From Leptidea sinapis (lineage: Eukaryota; Arthropoda; Insecta; Lepidoptera; Pieridae): DNA of 64,000 nt. The stretch is from contig NC_066272.1 of NCBI RefSeq assembly GCF_905404315.1, positions 7,378,001 to 7,442,000 on the forward strand, read 5' to 3'. Shown here piece by piece: positions 34,741-44,045 of this stretch. A program made the position numbers and the translations under genes. Within the stretch, counting starts at the first letter, position 1. Each line of letters begins with the position of its first letter. The notes under the pieces are model-generated. The model saw nothing but the letters and a program-made list of their open reading frames with translations, made no database searches and was not told the DNA's origin.

Positions 34741-35615
34741 ATATCCATATTGTTGAATTCATAATTTTGCGCGGCGGCCATCTTGGATTTCATAAGTGAT
34801 CACAAATTCGTTCTCTGCACACTCAAGAACCTCGGATACGATACCCATATTGCTGAAATCATAATTATGCGTGGCGGCCACCTTAGATTTCAAAAATGAT
34901 CACAAATTCGTTCTCTGCACCCTCAAGAACCTCGGATAAGATACCCATATTGCTGAAATCATGATTTTGCGCGGCGGCCATCTTGGATTTCAAAAATTAT
35001 GCAAAATTCGTTCTCGGCACCCTTGAGAACCTCGGATACGATACCCATATTGTTGAAATCATAATTTTGTGCGGCGGCCATCTTGGATTTCAAAAATGAT
35101 CCCAACATCGTTTTCTGTACCCTCGAGAACCTCGAACACGATATCCATATTGCTGAAATCATAATTTTGTGCGGTGGCAATCTTGGATTTCAAAAATGAT
35201 CCCAAATTCGTTCTCTGCACCCTCGAGAACCTCGGATACGATACCCATATTGTTGAAATCATAATTTTGCGCGGCGGATATCTTGGTTTCCAAAAATGAT
35301 ACCAAATTCGTTCTCTGCACCCTCGAGAACCTCGGATACGATACCCATATAGTTGAAATCCATCTTGGATTTCAAAAATTATGCTAAATTCGTTCTCTGC
35401 ACCCTGGAGAACCTCGGACACGATATCCATTTTGTTAAAATCATAATTTTGCGCGGCGGCCATCTTGGATTTCAAAAATGATCCCAAAATCGTTGTCTGT
35501 ACCCACGAGAACCTCGAACACGATATCCATATTGCTGAAATCATAATTTTGCGCGGCGGCCATCTTGGATTTCAAAAATGATATCAAAATCGTTCTCTGC
35601 GCCCTCGAGAACGTC
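34741..35615 (-). repeat. array 2 of the 100-bp tandem repeat (about 9 units), opposite orientation
   Basis: TGTTGAA or TGCTGAA blocks begin at 34751, 34851, 34951, 35051, 35151, 35251, 35351, 35433 and 35533. The spacing is 100 except for 82 after the seventh unit, where 18 bp are deleted. Units are in the reverse orientation to array 1. Each carries one copy of GCGGCCATCTTGG. The last unit breaks off at CCTCGAGAACG. Confidence 0.95.
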
Positions 35616-36039
35616 CGTCCCGTCTCGAGAAATTCCGTTGTCGTCAAGTTCCGTTTATTACGAAAAAAGTTAATATAAAATAATTCACAAAGTGAATTGA
35701 TAAAACCCATGATGAATATTTATAAATACTAATAAACTATCGAATAAAATAAGTTTTGTGCTTATAGTGTTATGATAATATAAAACAATTCATATAAAAA
35801 AGCCTATTTTTCAAAAAATAAATCTATCGAGATTTTTTTTCGTTATCGTGTTTTCGAAACTGCAATAATTTAGATAAAGAAATGAATATAAACATGTCAA
35901 AAAATTGGAACCGTAATATATGTAGTAGTATTTTAAAAAGATTTTCAAAAATGTTACTTTTTTAGGACTATAGCGCCTTAAGGAACAAACTTCCGCGTTT
36001 TTTTTTTTCCCACAAACTAACTTCCACTTTTGTTCCTCG
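35616..36039. other. unassigned AT-rich sequence
   Basis: No recognised element between array 2 and the LA scrap. Confidence 0.4.
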
Positions 36040-36118
36040 AACAAAACTATAGAATGAGCTTCCTTGTGATGTGTTTATTGGACAATACGATATGGGTACC
36101 TTCAAAAACACCTAAACA
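36040..36118 (+). repeat. diverged LA scrap
   Basis: AGAATGAGCTTCCTTGTGAT, GACAATACGATATGGGTACC and TTCAAAAACACC correspond to the WNELP...DMGTF part of LA. Confidence 0.7.
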
Positions 36119-36136
36119 TCAAGTGGGTTACGTGGT

Positions 36137-36419
36137 ATTTTTTTTATGAAAATAAGGGACGAGACAAGCCGGACGTTCAGCTGATGGTAACTGATACGCC
36201 CTGCCGATTACAATTCAGTGCCACTCAGGATTCTTGAAAGCCCCAAAAATTCTGAGCGGCACTACAACTGAGCTAGTCACCTTGAGACATAAGATGTTAA
36301 GTCTCATTTGCCCCGTAATTTCACTAGCTACGGCGCTCTTTAGACCGAAACACAGTAATGCTTACATATTACTACTTCACGGCAGAAATAGGCGCTGTTG
36401 TGGTACCCATAATCTAGCT
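36137..36419 (+). repeat. N1 copy, 3' truncated
   Basis: Starts TTTTTTTATGAAAATAAGGG, includes both hairpin arms (CACTCAGGATTCTTG and AAATTCTGAGCGGCACTAC) and the CACTAGCTACGGCGCTCTT block, and breaks at CATAATCTAGCTC. The final CATCCTGTGC...CACTGG part is missing. Confidence 0.92.
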
Positions 36420-37038
36420 CGTTTTTTCTCCCCAATAAAAAAGAAGATGATTGATAACACCAAGTTTATTTATTTTATTTATTTATTAAGATAGTTACAC
36501 CAACACATCAGTATATAATTAAAATTATAGCAAGTACACAAGGGATACAATACGACATGTCTTTACAGGTGTAAACAACATTTACAATAGTTGAATAATT
36601 GGACGTAGTTCCTGAAAAACGTTCTTAGCCACAAACATCACATTTTAAGGAATTCGTATTTAAAGTTTAATAAACATTAGTGTATTCCAATCATGTGGGT
36701 AGAGTCTTCTTGAGTTGAGTATGGGAGAGCGATCACTCATACCATAATTTACTATAATAATTTATATACTATTAAAATTATAAGTGTAAATTATATTACT
36801 TTATGAATAAATAGCGTTAAATTAGTATTTCGTATGATTTAAATGATCTAGTTTCAGTTCTGTCGTGTGGTCTCAAACACACAATGTTTTTATGATGTTT
36901 TCTGTTTTAATGAGAAAATGTAAATCAAATAAGAAGAAAATAGTATATAATAATAAAGAGTAATATTAGAGAATTCATAAAACTGTTTTAATTTACACTT
37001 TTACAATACTGCGCGTGGACCGTGGAGATATTACTTAC
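36420..37038. other. mostly unassigned
   Basis: TTTATTTATTTTATTTATTT at about 36466 looks like a LINE tail read from the minus strand, perhaps running to about 36730. No coding part is recognised. Confidence 0.35.
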
Positions 37039-37189
37039 TACAAAGTTTAATAGTTTCATCTGTATCAGCGAGAGAGATATTTTGATATACAGTATTACGT
37101 CCGAAAAGCACTACTTTCAACATTTCTTCATTTTTAATTCCGTGTCCACTTTGTAACCTCGCTCCGAAGCTGTTATCTCGAATCTTTTG
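37039..37189 (-). CDS. possible orphan exon of a host gene
   Basis: The minus strand is open for 50 codons after a TGA at 37190-37192. It reads as a well-mixed protein (RDNSFGARLQSGHGIKNEE, then MLKVVLFGRNTVYQNISLAD and TDETIKLC), unlike the low-complexity frames around it. It is followed at once by GTAAGTAA (37038 downward), a strong 5' splice-site match. A matching upstream 3' splice site is less clear: CCCTTTTAG just upstream would leave the TGA in frame. I do not recognise the family; a weak likeness to the GL..EE.LR.V.G.N stretch of P5-type ATPases is not enough to name it. Alternatives are a pseudo-exon or chance. Confidence 0.3.
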
Positions 37190-37569
37190 TCAGCTAAAAG
37201 GGTTGTTTATCTTTTATTACTTTTGAAATATGAGAGAGTTTAAAATAAAAGTCGCAATAATATAAAACAACTCTACAAAAAGTGGACGATGCTATCATGG
37301 TGAATTATATTTTGCATATAAAACCTTTTTCATTTTAAATATATTCATAAACTTGGTAGATAGGACATGAGAAAGAGAAGACTTTTACTTTATGGTAAGT
37401 AATGTCATCCACCTGCTCTACAGTGCAGTGCTAGTCATGCCACCGACAAACTCGCCTTTTAAAAATCTCTTCTGGAGAACTACAAAATGCCTTTACAGCG
37501 TTTGTAATGTCTAGGTCCTAAGAGTTCTACCGCAAAGGCATAAACAATACCAGAAATACTTTAACAGCG

Positions 37570-37870
37570 GCCGTGTCAATGTCAGGATAGCGTCAACGAG
37601 AACCGGCTTATGTCTGAAATCGAGACTATGTTTTCAAAGACTCAGAACAAAATTCAGTCCAGTTGTAGCCTTAGAAGACACATGTTTGTGCGTTCACCGC
37701 CTCCTCTCCCTATGTCGTATCCCTAAAACCGAGATCACACCACCTCACTGCCTCAGCTTGAATTGTCATACTCGCCGTCGATATCCGACTCACGGATAGA
37801 GTCCGTGCTGACTTTCTCGGAAATTTTAGTAGCAGTGATTTCGTCTTGCCTTCTGCACCAGTTCTTGATT
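37570..37870 (+). pseudogene. LA reverse transcriptase fragment
   Basis: Covers the segment after the YADD box: the TCAACGAGAACCGGCTTATG block, a TCCAGTTGTAGCC stretch standing for VQFNP, CCTCCTCTCCCTATGTCG standing for PFAVSP, and a final FRG/LEGK-like region. Stops and small deletions interrupt every frame. It parallels the 9.3 kb fragment over the same stretch. Confidence 0.65.
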
Positions 37871-38561
37871 CTCTAAGAACTTGACATAAAACAACGCCTT
37901 TAAGTGTTAGAACCTACAGAGTCGCCTTTTTAAGTTCTTGTCTCTTGATGTCCATGGGAATATCTTGCCCATTTTCCCTTATGAAATATAACATATGAAA
38001 AGTATCTGACCTTCCCTTGAGATGGAAGAAATATAACGAAAAATAACTTTTTATTTCAAACTGGATATTTTGGGGAGAGAGTATTAAATAATGAATAACA
38101 AAAATAAGTATTACAAATTATAATGAACCCGTTGCATAAACTCTCTACGAATTTCACAAAAACGAAATCTTAAGTACTTAGTATAATATCAGACGGAACT
38201 TAACGTTGATCCAGTTGCGAGCTTTGCCGGAAAGCCGATAAGAACAGAATTTAAACCACGGTAAGTACGCCAGTATCTTCAAATTGTACAATCCAATTCA
38301 ATGTGAAGAAAGACAGGATATTTTTTTTGAATAAAACATTAATGTCAGTTATATATACGTGTAATAAACACAACTAGTCAACTCTACCCATTAGAAAGAG
38401 CAGCAATTTCTATAATGAAAGAGAATTCAGTCTATGGCCCCACCGATTCATTGCAATGCAAATCGGTGTATTTAGGAGTGACACGTTTACGAAATCAGTT
38501 GCACATGTTTGGTGTTCTAGTACCACAACACGACTTTGCTGTTTACTTAGAGATTATTTTT
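37871..38561. other. unassigned sequence
   Basis: No recognised element. Confidence 0.4.
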
Positions 38562-38712
38562 ATGAGAAATTGACAATATAATTAAGACGACTTTCACGTA
38601 ATGGTAAATGATATACTCTGCTATACATTAACATCACAATTTCGAAATCTTCAAACAATGTTACATATCATTAGCCCTGTTCTTTCACTAGCTACGGCAC
38701 CCTGCAATCTAT
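38562..38712 (+). repeat. degenerate N1 copy
   Basis: TATGAGAAATTGAC, ATGGTAAATGATATACTCTG, AATGTTACATATCATTAGCC and TTTCACTAGCTACGGCACCC follow the N1 order, with the hairpin deleted. Confidence 0.6.
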
Positions 38713-38750
38713 TGTAAGAAGACTCCCACAAATTATCTCCTATTAACAAC

Positions 38751-39095
38751 TACACAAATTAATTTGAAAATAAAATTTATTTCACGATACGGTTCTCGAA
38801 CTCACGATCTTTAGCATTCCCTGTGAGCGCTCTTCCACTGAGCCAACCGTTCGAGCGAGGCTACCAACTGTAAAGTAGATCCTGTAGATGAAGCCATAAC
38901 CTGAGAGTTGAACAAAGAAATATCAAGAATATGAAGTTTACGTCACTCAAACGGTTGGCTCAGTGGAAGGGCGCTCGCACGGAATACGAGATACCACGAG
39001 TCGAGTCCCGCATCGTTCATAAATTTTGTTTTCAAATTTATTTGTGTATTTAATCCCAGAAGTGAGGGTTATCACTTCAAAAACATAACAAATTG
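38751..39095. repeat. family T composite: two tRNA-like units head to head, with 12-bp target duplication
   Basis: TCCTATTAACAA (38739-38750) and TCCTATTAGCAA (39096-39107) differ at one base and bound the element. From the left come a short arm (CTACACAAATTAATTTG), a tRNA-like unit in minus orientation (38782-38852), about 60 bp of spacer and ATGAAGCCATAACCTGAGAG. Then come a plus-orientation tRNA-like unit (38949-39018) and the long arm TTCATAAATTTTGTTTTC through CCCAGAAGTGAGGG to CATAACAAATTG. The plus unit keeps CGGAATACG in the anticodon arm but has lost part of the D loop and T stem; the minus unit is also degenerate. The form could arise from twin priming or from a palindromic dimer. 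Confidence 0.72.
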
Positions 39096-39339
39096 TCCTA
39101 TTAGCAAATTAAATTTTTAAATATGCAGCATACTACAAGTGCATTTAGTGGCTTTGTGTCATAATCTTATAGTAAGCGTTGTTTTTGCCTAGCTTTTGCT
39201 AGACTTCTTCGCTTAGTTAGTTATCCACTGTATGTATAAACTACGCATATTGTGTTCTGCTATGATATCCTAAATGTTGATTGACATTCATTATCATAAG
39301 CTAAATTTCGCTTAAATGTCATTGCTTGTGGCGGCGACA

Positions 39340-39665
39340 TGGGGCGAGTCGTCCCCATCCTTAAAATATGGTCGAGGGAGGCGATGGATGGCTCATGCGT
39401 TATGCTCGTAAACGGGCGCTGCTTGTGGCGGCAGGATGATCCTGTTTCCGGAGGCTCAGCTTCAGATTCTTAAAAGTTATTATATTATATACATTTATTT
39501 GTATATATAATCGCTTATAAAATGTTCACATAATACCTTTACGGTGTGTGTGAATGATGCAGCTTTTGTATTCAATAACTTTTGTTTTGTATTAATTTAC
39601 ATTTACTTTTTTGACATTCAAGTGTTATTTCTGTGACCAACATGAATAAAGTGATTTTGATTTGA
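39340..39665 (+). repeat. LINE 3' UTR and tail
   Basis: The GC-rich segment GGGGCGAGTCGTCCCC, GGTCGAGGGAGGCGATGGAT and TTTCCGGAGGCTCAGCTTC grades into AT-rich UTR. It ends AATAAAGTGATTTTGATTTG. The same tail (GACATTCA.AAGTG...ATGAA.AAAGTGATTTTG) recurs at 63.91-63.97 kb. No catalytic domain is present. Confidence 0.55.
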
Positions 39666-40143
39666 TTTGCTGCATTTTACTGTTGAAAAGTAGAAATAAA
39701 GGTATTCAAGTATTGTTTTAAGTAATTTTATGTAAAACTGAAATAACTTTATTGAAATGCATAAGAGCATTAAATGCCACAATAATAAGTATTTACAAAC
39801 CTCTTGCTTCATAGTTCAACTTTAACGGCCCTGTTCTGTAAATTGCCTCCCTTTTAATTTCTTAACAAACACTCATTTCGCGTTCAACCCTCCTTTTAAA
39901 ACAAAGTTAAAAATTCAAAAGCACTACATTAATAATGTGTTAAAACAAAAACTTAATTTAATTTTACGATGTATCACGAAAGTTTCAGTTGACAAACACA
40001 TAAATTATCTATAATTATGTATTATATATATTATAATACTTTGACACGCATTTATATTCCTTCAACCTTATTAATGCCTAATTTATTCATACAGAATAAT
40101 TTAAATATTGTTTTGTTTGTTACTTATTTTTGTTCATATAAAT
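39666..40143. other. unassigned AT-rich sequence
   Basis: No recognised element. Confidence 0.4.
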
Positions 40144-40310
40144 GCTTAACATCTTATGTCTCAAGATGACGAGCGCAATGGTAGTGCCGCTCATAATTTT
40201 TGGGTTTTTCAAGAATCCTGAGCGGCACTACATTTTAATGAGCAGGCGTTACATTTATCATTATCTCAACGTCCTGCTCGTATCGTCAATTATTTTATTT
40301 AAAAAAAAAG
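40144..40310 (-). repeat. N1 5' half
   Basis: Minus orientation: CTTAACATCTTATGTCTCAA, the hairpin arms GTAGTGCCGCTCATAATT and GAATCCTGAGCGGCACTAC, and CAACGTCCTGCTCGTATCGT with an A-rich end. Confidence 0.87.
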
Positions 40311-40404
40311 AAATAATGCAAAAAATAAGTTCAAAAAAAGAAAACTATAAATTGAAAGATAAACTTCTATGTAATATTGCATTAACTAAATAAGAGGCTA
40401 TTAT

Positions 40405-40877
40405 ATAACATATCCTCCTCCCTGCGTCGTAATCCTCAGTACTGAGGGTCGTGACCACCCTTCTATATCACTTTCTCTCGTATGATCATTCTCCATCTAT
40501 TCCTGTCTCTGGCGTTGTGAAAGGCATTGTGAACCGTAGAGTCGAGAGCGGAGCGGATCTGGTCGGACCATCGTGTTGGACAGCGTGCACGAGGCCTCTT
40601 CCCATCTATTTTGCCGACAACAATGAGCCTCTCAAGGTTTCCATCGTCCTTCCTTGAGATGTGACCGAAGTATTCTAAAACTCTGCGCAGACATTCGGAA
40701 GACAATCGCGAGAAGATCCTGAGTTCACGCAGTATGGAGAGATTAGATTGAAATGCTGTCCAGGGGATACGGAGCATCTTTCTCCAGCACCACATCTCAA
40801 AGGCGTCAATGCGTTTGCGGTCTGCAGCTTTCAGTGTCCAAGTCTCTGCGCCATACGAAAATCATAACATAACATAT
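40405..40877 (-). pseudogene. RTE-like LINE, ORF C-terminus
   Basis: A 110-codon minus frame (40463-40795) reads MWCWRKMLRIPWTAFQSNLS, ILRELRIFSRLS, VLEYFGHISRKDDGNLERLI, then GKRPRARCPTRWSDQIRSAL and a DRNRWRMIIR tail. Upstream the frame gives TLKAADRKRIDAFE. The W..R..LRI.W and G..PRGR...RW.D motifs and the closing RDR..WR are standard for RTE-type LINE C-termini. It represents a different RTE lineage from the 26.9/45.7/50.2 kb family. The RT and endonuclease are missing; a short LA scrap adjoins on the right. Confidence 0.85.
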
Positions 40878-41048
40878 ACCTTCAAAACAAGCGCATACAC
40901 CTTCCTTAAAACGATTCTTCGTTGCCGGCCTATATATAATCACACAAGTGATTCCTCTGGTGTTGCATGAGAATGTGGGCGGCGGTGATCACTTAACACC
41001 AGGTGACCCGTTTGCTCGTTTGTCCTCCTATTCCATAAAAAAAATATA
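40878..41048 (+). repeat. LA 3' end scrap with small insertion
   Basis: TACCTTCAAAACAAGCGC, CATACACCTTCCTTAAA, GATTCCTCTGGTGTTGCATG, TCACTTAACACCAGGTGACC and the CCATAAAAAAAA end are LA. About 30 extra or rearranged bases, including TATATATAATCACAC, interrupt the usual GCCGGCAACGCTCC junction. Confidence 0.8.
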
Positions 41049-41437
41049 GCCCGTAATAGTAAATAGCATATAGTGTAAGAGTGTGAAAAGTGATTAATCA
41101 ACAAAATGCATCAAGTCAAATTATAAGTGAATTAAAAGTAATATTTGAAATAATTTTGGCTCTAAAATACCTCCATTGTAAGTAGAGCTTAAACATATAA
41201 TATCCTTGATATACCATTTTCACAGATAAACGACGTAAATGCTATAAATTTCTAAAGGAAATAAGGGTCCGGATGCATTCATTCGAGCAGGAGTGCAGAT
41301 ATCCGTTTTGATTCTGAAGCACTATTCAGTCGTGATCTGAAACGTTAATGAAATACGGTATTCAAAAGTATTTAAACGATTCCTTTAATACTTACATTGT
41401 TACTATGTGTATATTACGATTACATAATGTATGTGTA

Positions 41438-41740
41438 TATTTATGACAGTAAATGACGAGACGAGCAGGACATTCAGCTGATGGTAATTGACACGCCCTA
41501 CCCATTACAATGCAGTGCCACTCAGGATTCTTGAGAAACCCAAAAGTCTGAGCGGCACTACAATTGCGCTCGTCACCTTGAGACATTTAAGTTCTCATTT
41601 GCCCAATAATTTCACTAGCTACGGCGCCCTTCTGACCGAAACGCAATAATGCTTACGCATTACTACTTCACGGCAGAAATAGGCGCCGTTGTGTTACCCA
41701 TAATCTAGCCAGCATCCTGTGCAAAGGAGTCTCCCACTGG
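41438..41740 (+). repeat. N1 copy, near full length
   Basis: Starts TATTTATGACAGTAAATGAC. It has both hairpin arms (GTGCCACTCAGGATTC, AGTCTGAGCGGCACTAC), CACTAGCTACGGCGCCC, GCAGAAATAGGCGCCGTT and the end GGAGTCTCCCACTGG. Confidence 0.93.
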
Positions 41741-42045
41741 TAAATTTATGTATGTTGAAGTATGTGTATCGTATTAAATATATTATTGCCCTGCACCAAT
41801 AGTACAGACTGTGCCTATAAGTTCGGGGCAAGATAATTTGTGTAAAAGTGTGTCAATATTATAACATGAATAATTATACTAATTATTGTAAATAATTTCA
41901 TATTTTAACAAAACGGCCCGTTGACTTCCTCTGCCTATCCATCAGTTCTGAAGTCTTCTTCTTATTGATCTTTCAAAATGGGGGCAGATTCTGACTTTTA
42001 ATAAGTTTGTTTTTTTTTATGTTTTATATATTGTTGTATATTTTA
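41741..42045. other. unassigned
   Basis: No recognised element between the two N1 copies. Confidence 0.4.
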
Positions 42046-42300
42046 TGTCAAAATGATACTGATGGTAAGATGGTAAGTGATACACCCTGACCGTTGCGAT
42101 GAAGTGTCGCTCAGGATTGCGGTTGTCACTTTGGGATGTAAGTATAATGTCTCTAGTATTTATTTTAATTTAGCCCAGTATTTCACTTGTTTCGCCACCC
42201 CCAAACTGAAATACATTAGTTCTTCGCAGTAGAAAAAAGGCGCCGTTCAGATACCTGCACCTAGTCAGAATCGTGTGTACAAAAGTCTACCAAGTAAAGA
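42046..42300 (+). repeat. old, degenerate N1 copy
   Basis: CTGATGGTAAGATGGTAAGT, TACACCCTGACC, CAGTATTTCACTTGTTTCGC, GTAGAAAAAAGGCGCCGTTC and GTGTACAAAAGTC match N1 in order, more diverged than the other copies. Confidence 0.65.
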
Positions 42301-42349
42301 GATTTCTAAATATATTTTTATTTAACTGCATGCATTCTGTGTATGTATT

Positions 42350-43200
42350 GAATAAAAAAGGAAAGAGAGAATGCATCCCTGCCGAACACCAACACGTGTG
42401 AGGAAACTTTCCGAATCGACATCATCAATTCGAACAGTCGCAGTTCCACCCTCTTAGAGTCGATGTATGAGACGAACTAAATGATTGGGAACTTCCATCT
42501 TACGTATAATGTCCCAGAGCTTATGCCATTTCACAGTGCCGAAGGCCTTGCGAAAGTCAACAAAGCAGATATATAGTGAGATGTTAAACTCTCTAGATTT
42601 CTCGATGATTTGTCGAAGTATTAAAATCTGCTCCCTGGTTCCGCGACTCTTGACGAAACCTGCTTGTTCCTGAGCTATTTCCGGATTCATAAAAATTTGC
42701 AGTCTAGAGTTGATGACCTGAAGGAGGACCTTGCTGGCGTGTGAGATCAGTCTATGAGTTTGTAGTTGCTACATTTTTCGTGGACCCCTTCTTGTGTAGT
42801 GGTACGAACACGGAGTGCGCCCAGTCTTTAGGCCATTTTTCTGTGTTTCAAATACGATTGCAGATTACATGCAGCATTTCAACTCCGTGTTCCCCAATTG
42901 CTTTGAAGATCTCTATCGGGATGTCGTCACTTCCTATAGCTTTGTTTTTCTAAAAAAAAAAAAAACAAGTGATGAATTGCGGCTCTAATTTCACTCATCA
43001 GCACACAAGGTTCTTTATCATTATAGGTACACTTCAAAGAATCACTACTGTTAACCGATGATGTACTGTTGTCGGTAACAAGATCCTCACAGTATGCTCT
43101 CCACACACCCACGATATCAATGATTTCCGTAACAGTTGCTCCATTTTAGTCCTCGACAGCCCAGATTTGGGTTGAATTGAAGATTGATGCAATGATTTTT
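42350..43200 (-). pseudogene. RTE-clade LINE, reverse transcriptase N-terminal part
   Basis: A minus frame (42454-42690) reads NPEIAQEQAGFVKSRGTRE, ILRQIIEKSREFNISLYICF and VDFRKAFGTVKWHKLWDII. This is the RTE palm with its QAGFR..RGT.EQI..LRQ and CF.DY.KAFD.V pattern; the first catalytic aspartate position is glycine here (KAFG). Upstream minus frames give VGVWRAYCEDL, AIGE, CNRI and WPK.WAHSVFVPL, the fingers region. After the main frame VRIDDVDSESFLTRVGVRQG follows past a stop. The endonuclease and the YADD half are absent. A run of A around 42952-42964 disrupts the reading frame. Confidence 0.87.
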
Positions 43201-43307
43201 TTTAAATAAATCTTTCGTCGCGTGACAGCTTATACAGGATGTTCCACGGCTATGCCACATGGAGGGGAATTACCTTAAATATTGTAGACTAGCTGACTCG
43301 GCAAACG

Positions 43308-43560
43308 TTGTTTGCTATATAAATTATTTTAAGAGTTTGACCGCGCTTTAGACATTGTAACATAACTTAATTTTTCTAAAATTAAGGAATTTTTCTAAAA
43401 TAAACGTAACCTAAGTTATTCCTTATTACATCAGCTACCTGCCAATAAAAGCCCCGTCAATATCGGTCCAGTCATTTCAGAGATTAGCCGGAACAAACAG
43501 ACAGACAGACAAGACAAATTTAAAAATATGTTATTTTGGTGTTACCGTAAATATATTCAT
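43308..43560 (+). repeat. H-type repeat
   Basis: CTGACTCGGCAAACGTTGTT begins it. CAGCTACCTGCCAATAAAAG, CCGTCAATATCGGTCCAGTC and TTAGCCGGAACAAACAGACA follow, with a terminal TTATTTTGGT. This arrangement recurs across lepidopteran genomes; the class is not clear from the sequence. Confidence 0.65.
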
Positions 43561-43872
43561 ATACGTGTAGTAAGCAATTATTGTTATTTCAATATTACAA
43601 ACAGACACTCCAATTTTATTCATATGTATAGATGTAACATTTTACTAAATGAAGACTTTATTTTAACTAAACAACAAACAATTTAGACTGCTTGAATGCA
43701 GATGCCCTGTATATAAAGGTATGTAGTTAAATATAACTTTGTTTAAGCAGGTATACCTAAATCACTTGCAGGGCTACTATGTATTTTATATATAATTTTA
43801 TTAGTACATATATGTGTAGTAAGCAATTCCTGCTTGCCGTTGTGGATTTATATAAGATGTATTTCCAGAACT

Positions 43873-44030
43873 TAAACAAATACTTTTAAAGGATTAAAAC
43901 GCTTATAACTGTAACTGTGTTTTTACATTAGATTTTTGCGTAAAAGTTACATTTTTATTTTATTAAGCCCGACGTTTCAAGACCTTTCCAGATCTCGTTT
44001 TCAGGGGAACTGCAGATGAAATGAGTCAAA
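43873..44030. repeat. half of the 55.8 kb hairpin element
   Basis: ACTTTTAAAGGATTAAAACG, ATTTTTGCGTAAAAGTTACA, CCCGACGTTTCAAGACCTTT and CCAGATCTCGTTTTCAGGGG match one arm and the centre of the element at 55838-56086. The second arm is missing. Confidence 0.75.
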
Positions 44031-44045
44031 GGTTGTCATACTTGA

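Noticed and set aside
35059..35544. 161-codon open frame on the minus strand
   Set aside because: It runs through several 100-bp repeat units, changing unit frame every 100 bp. It is a by-product of the array, not a gene.
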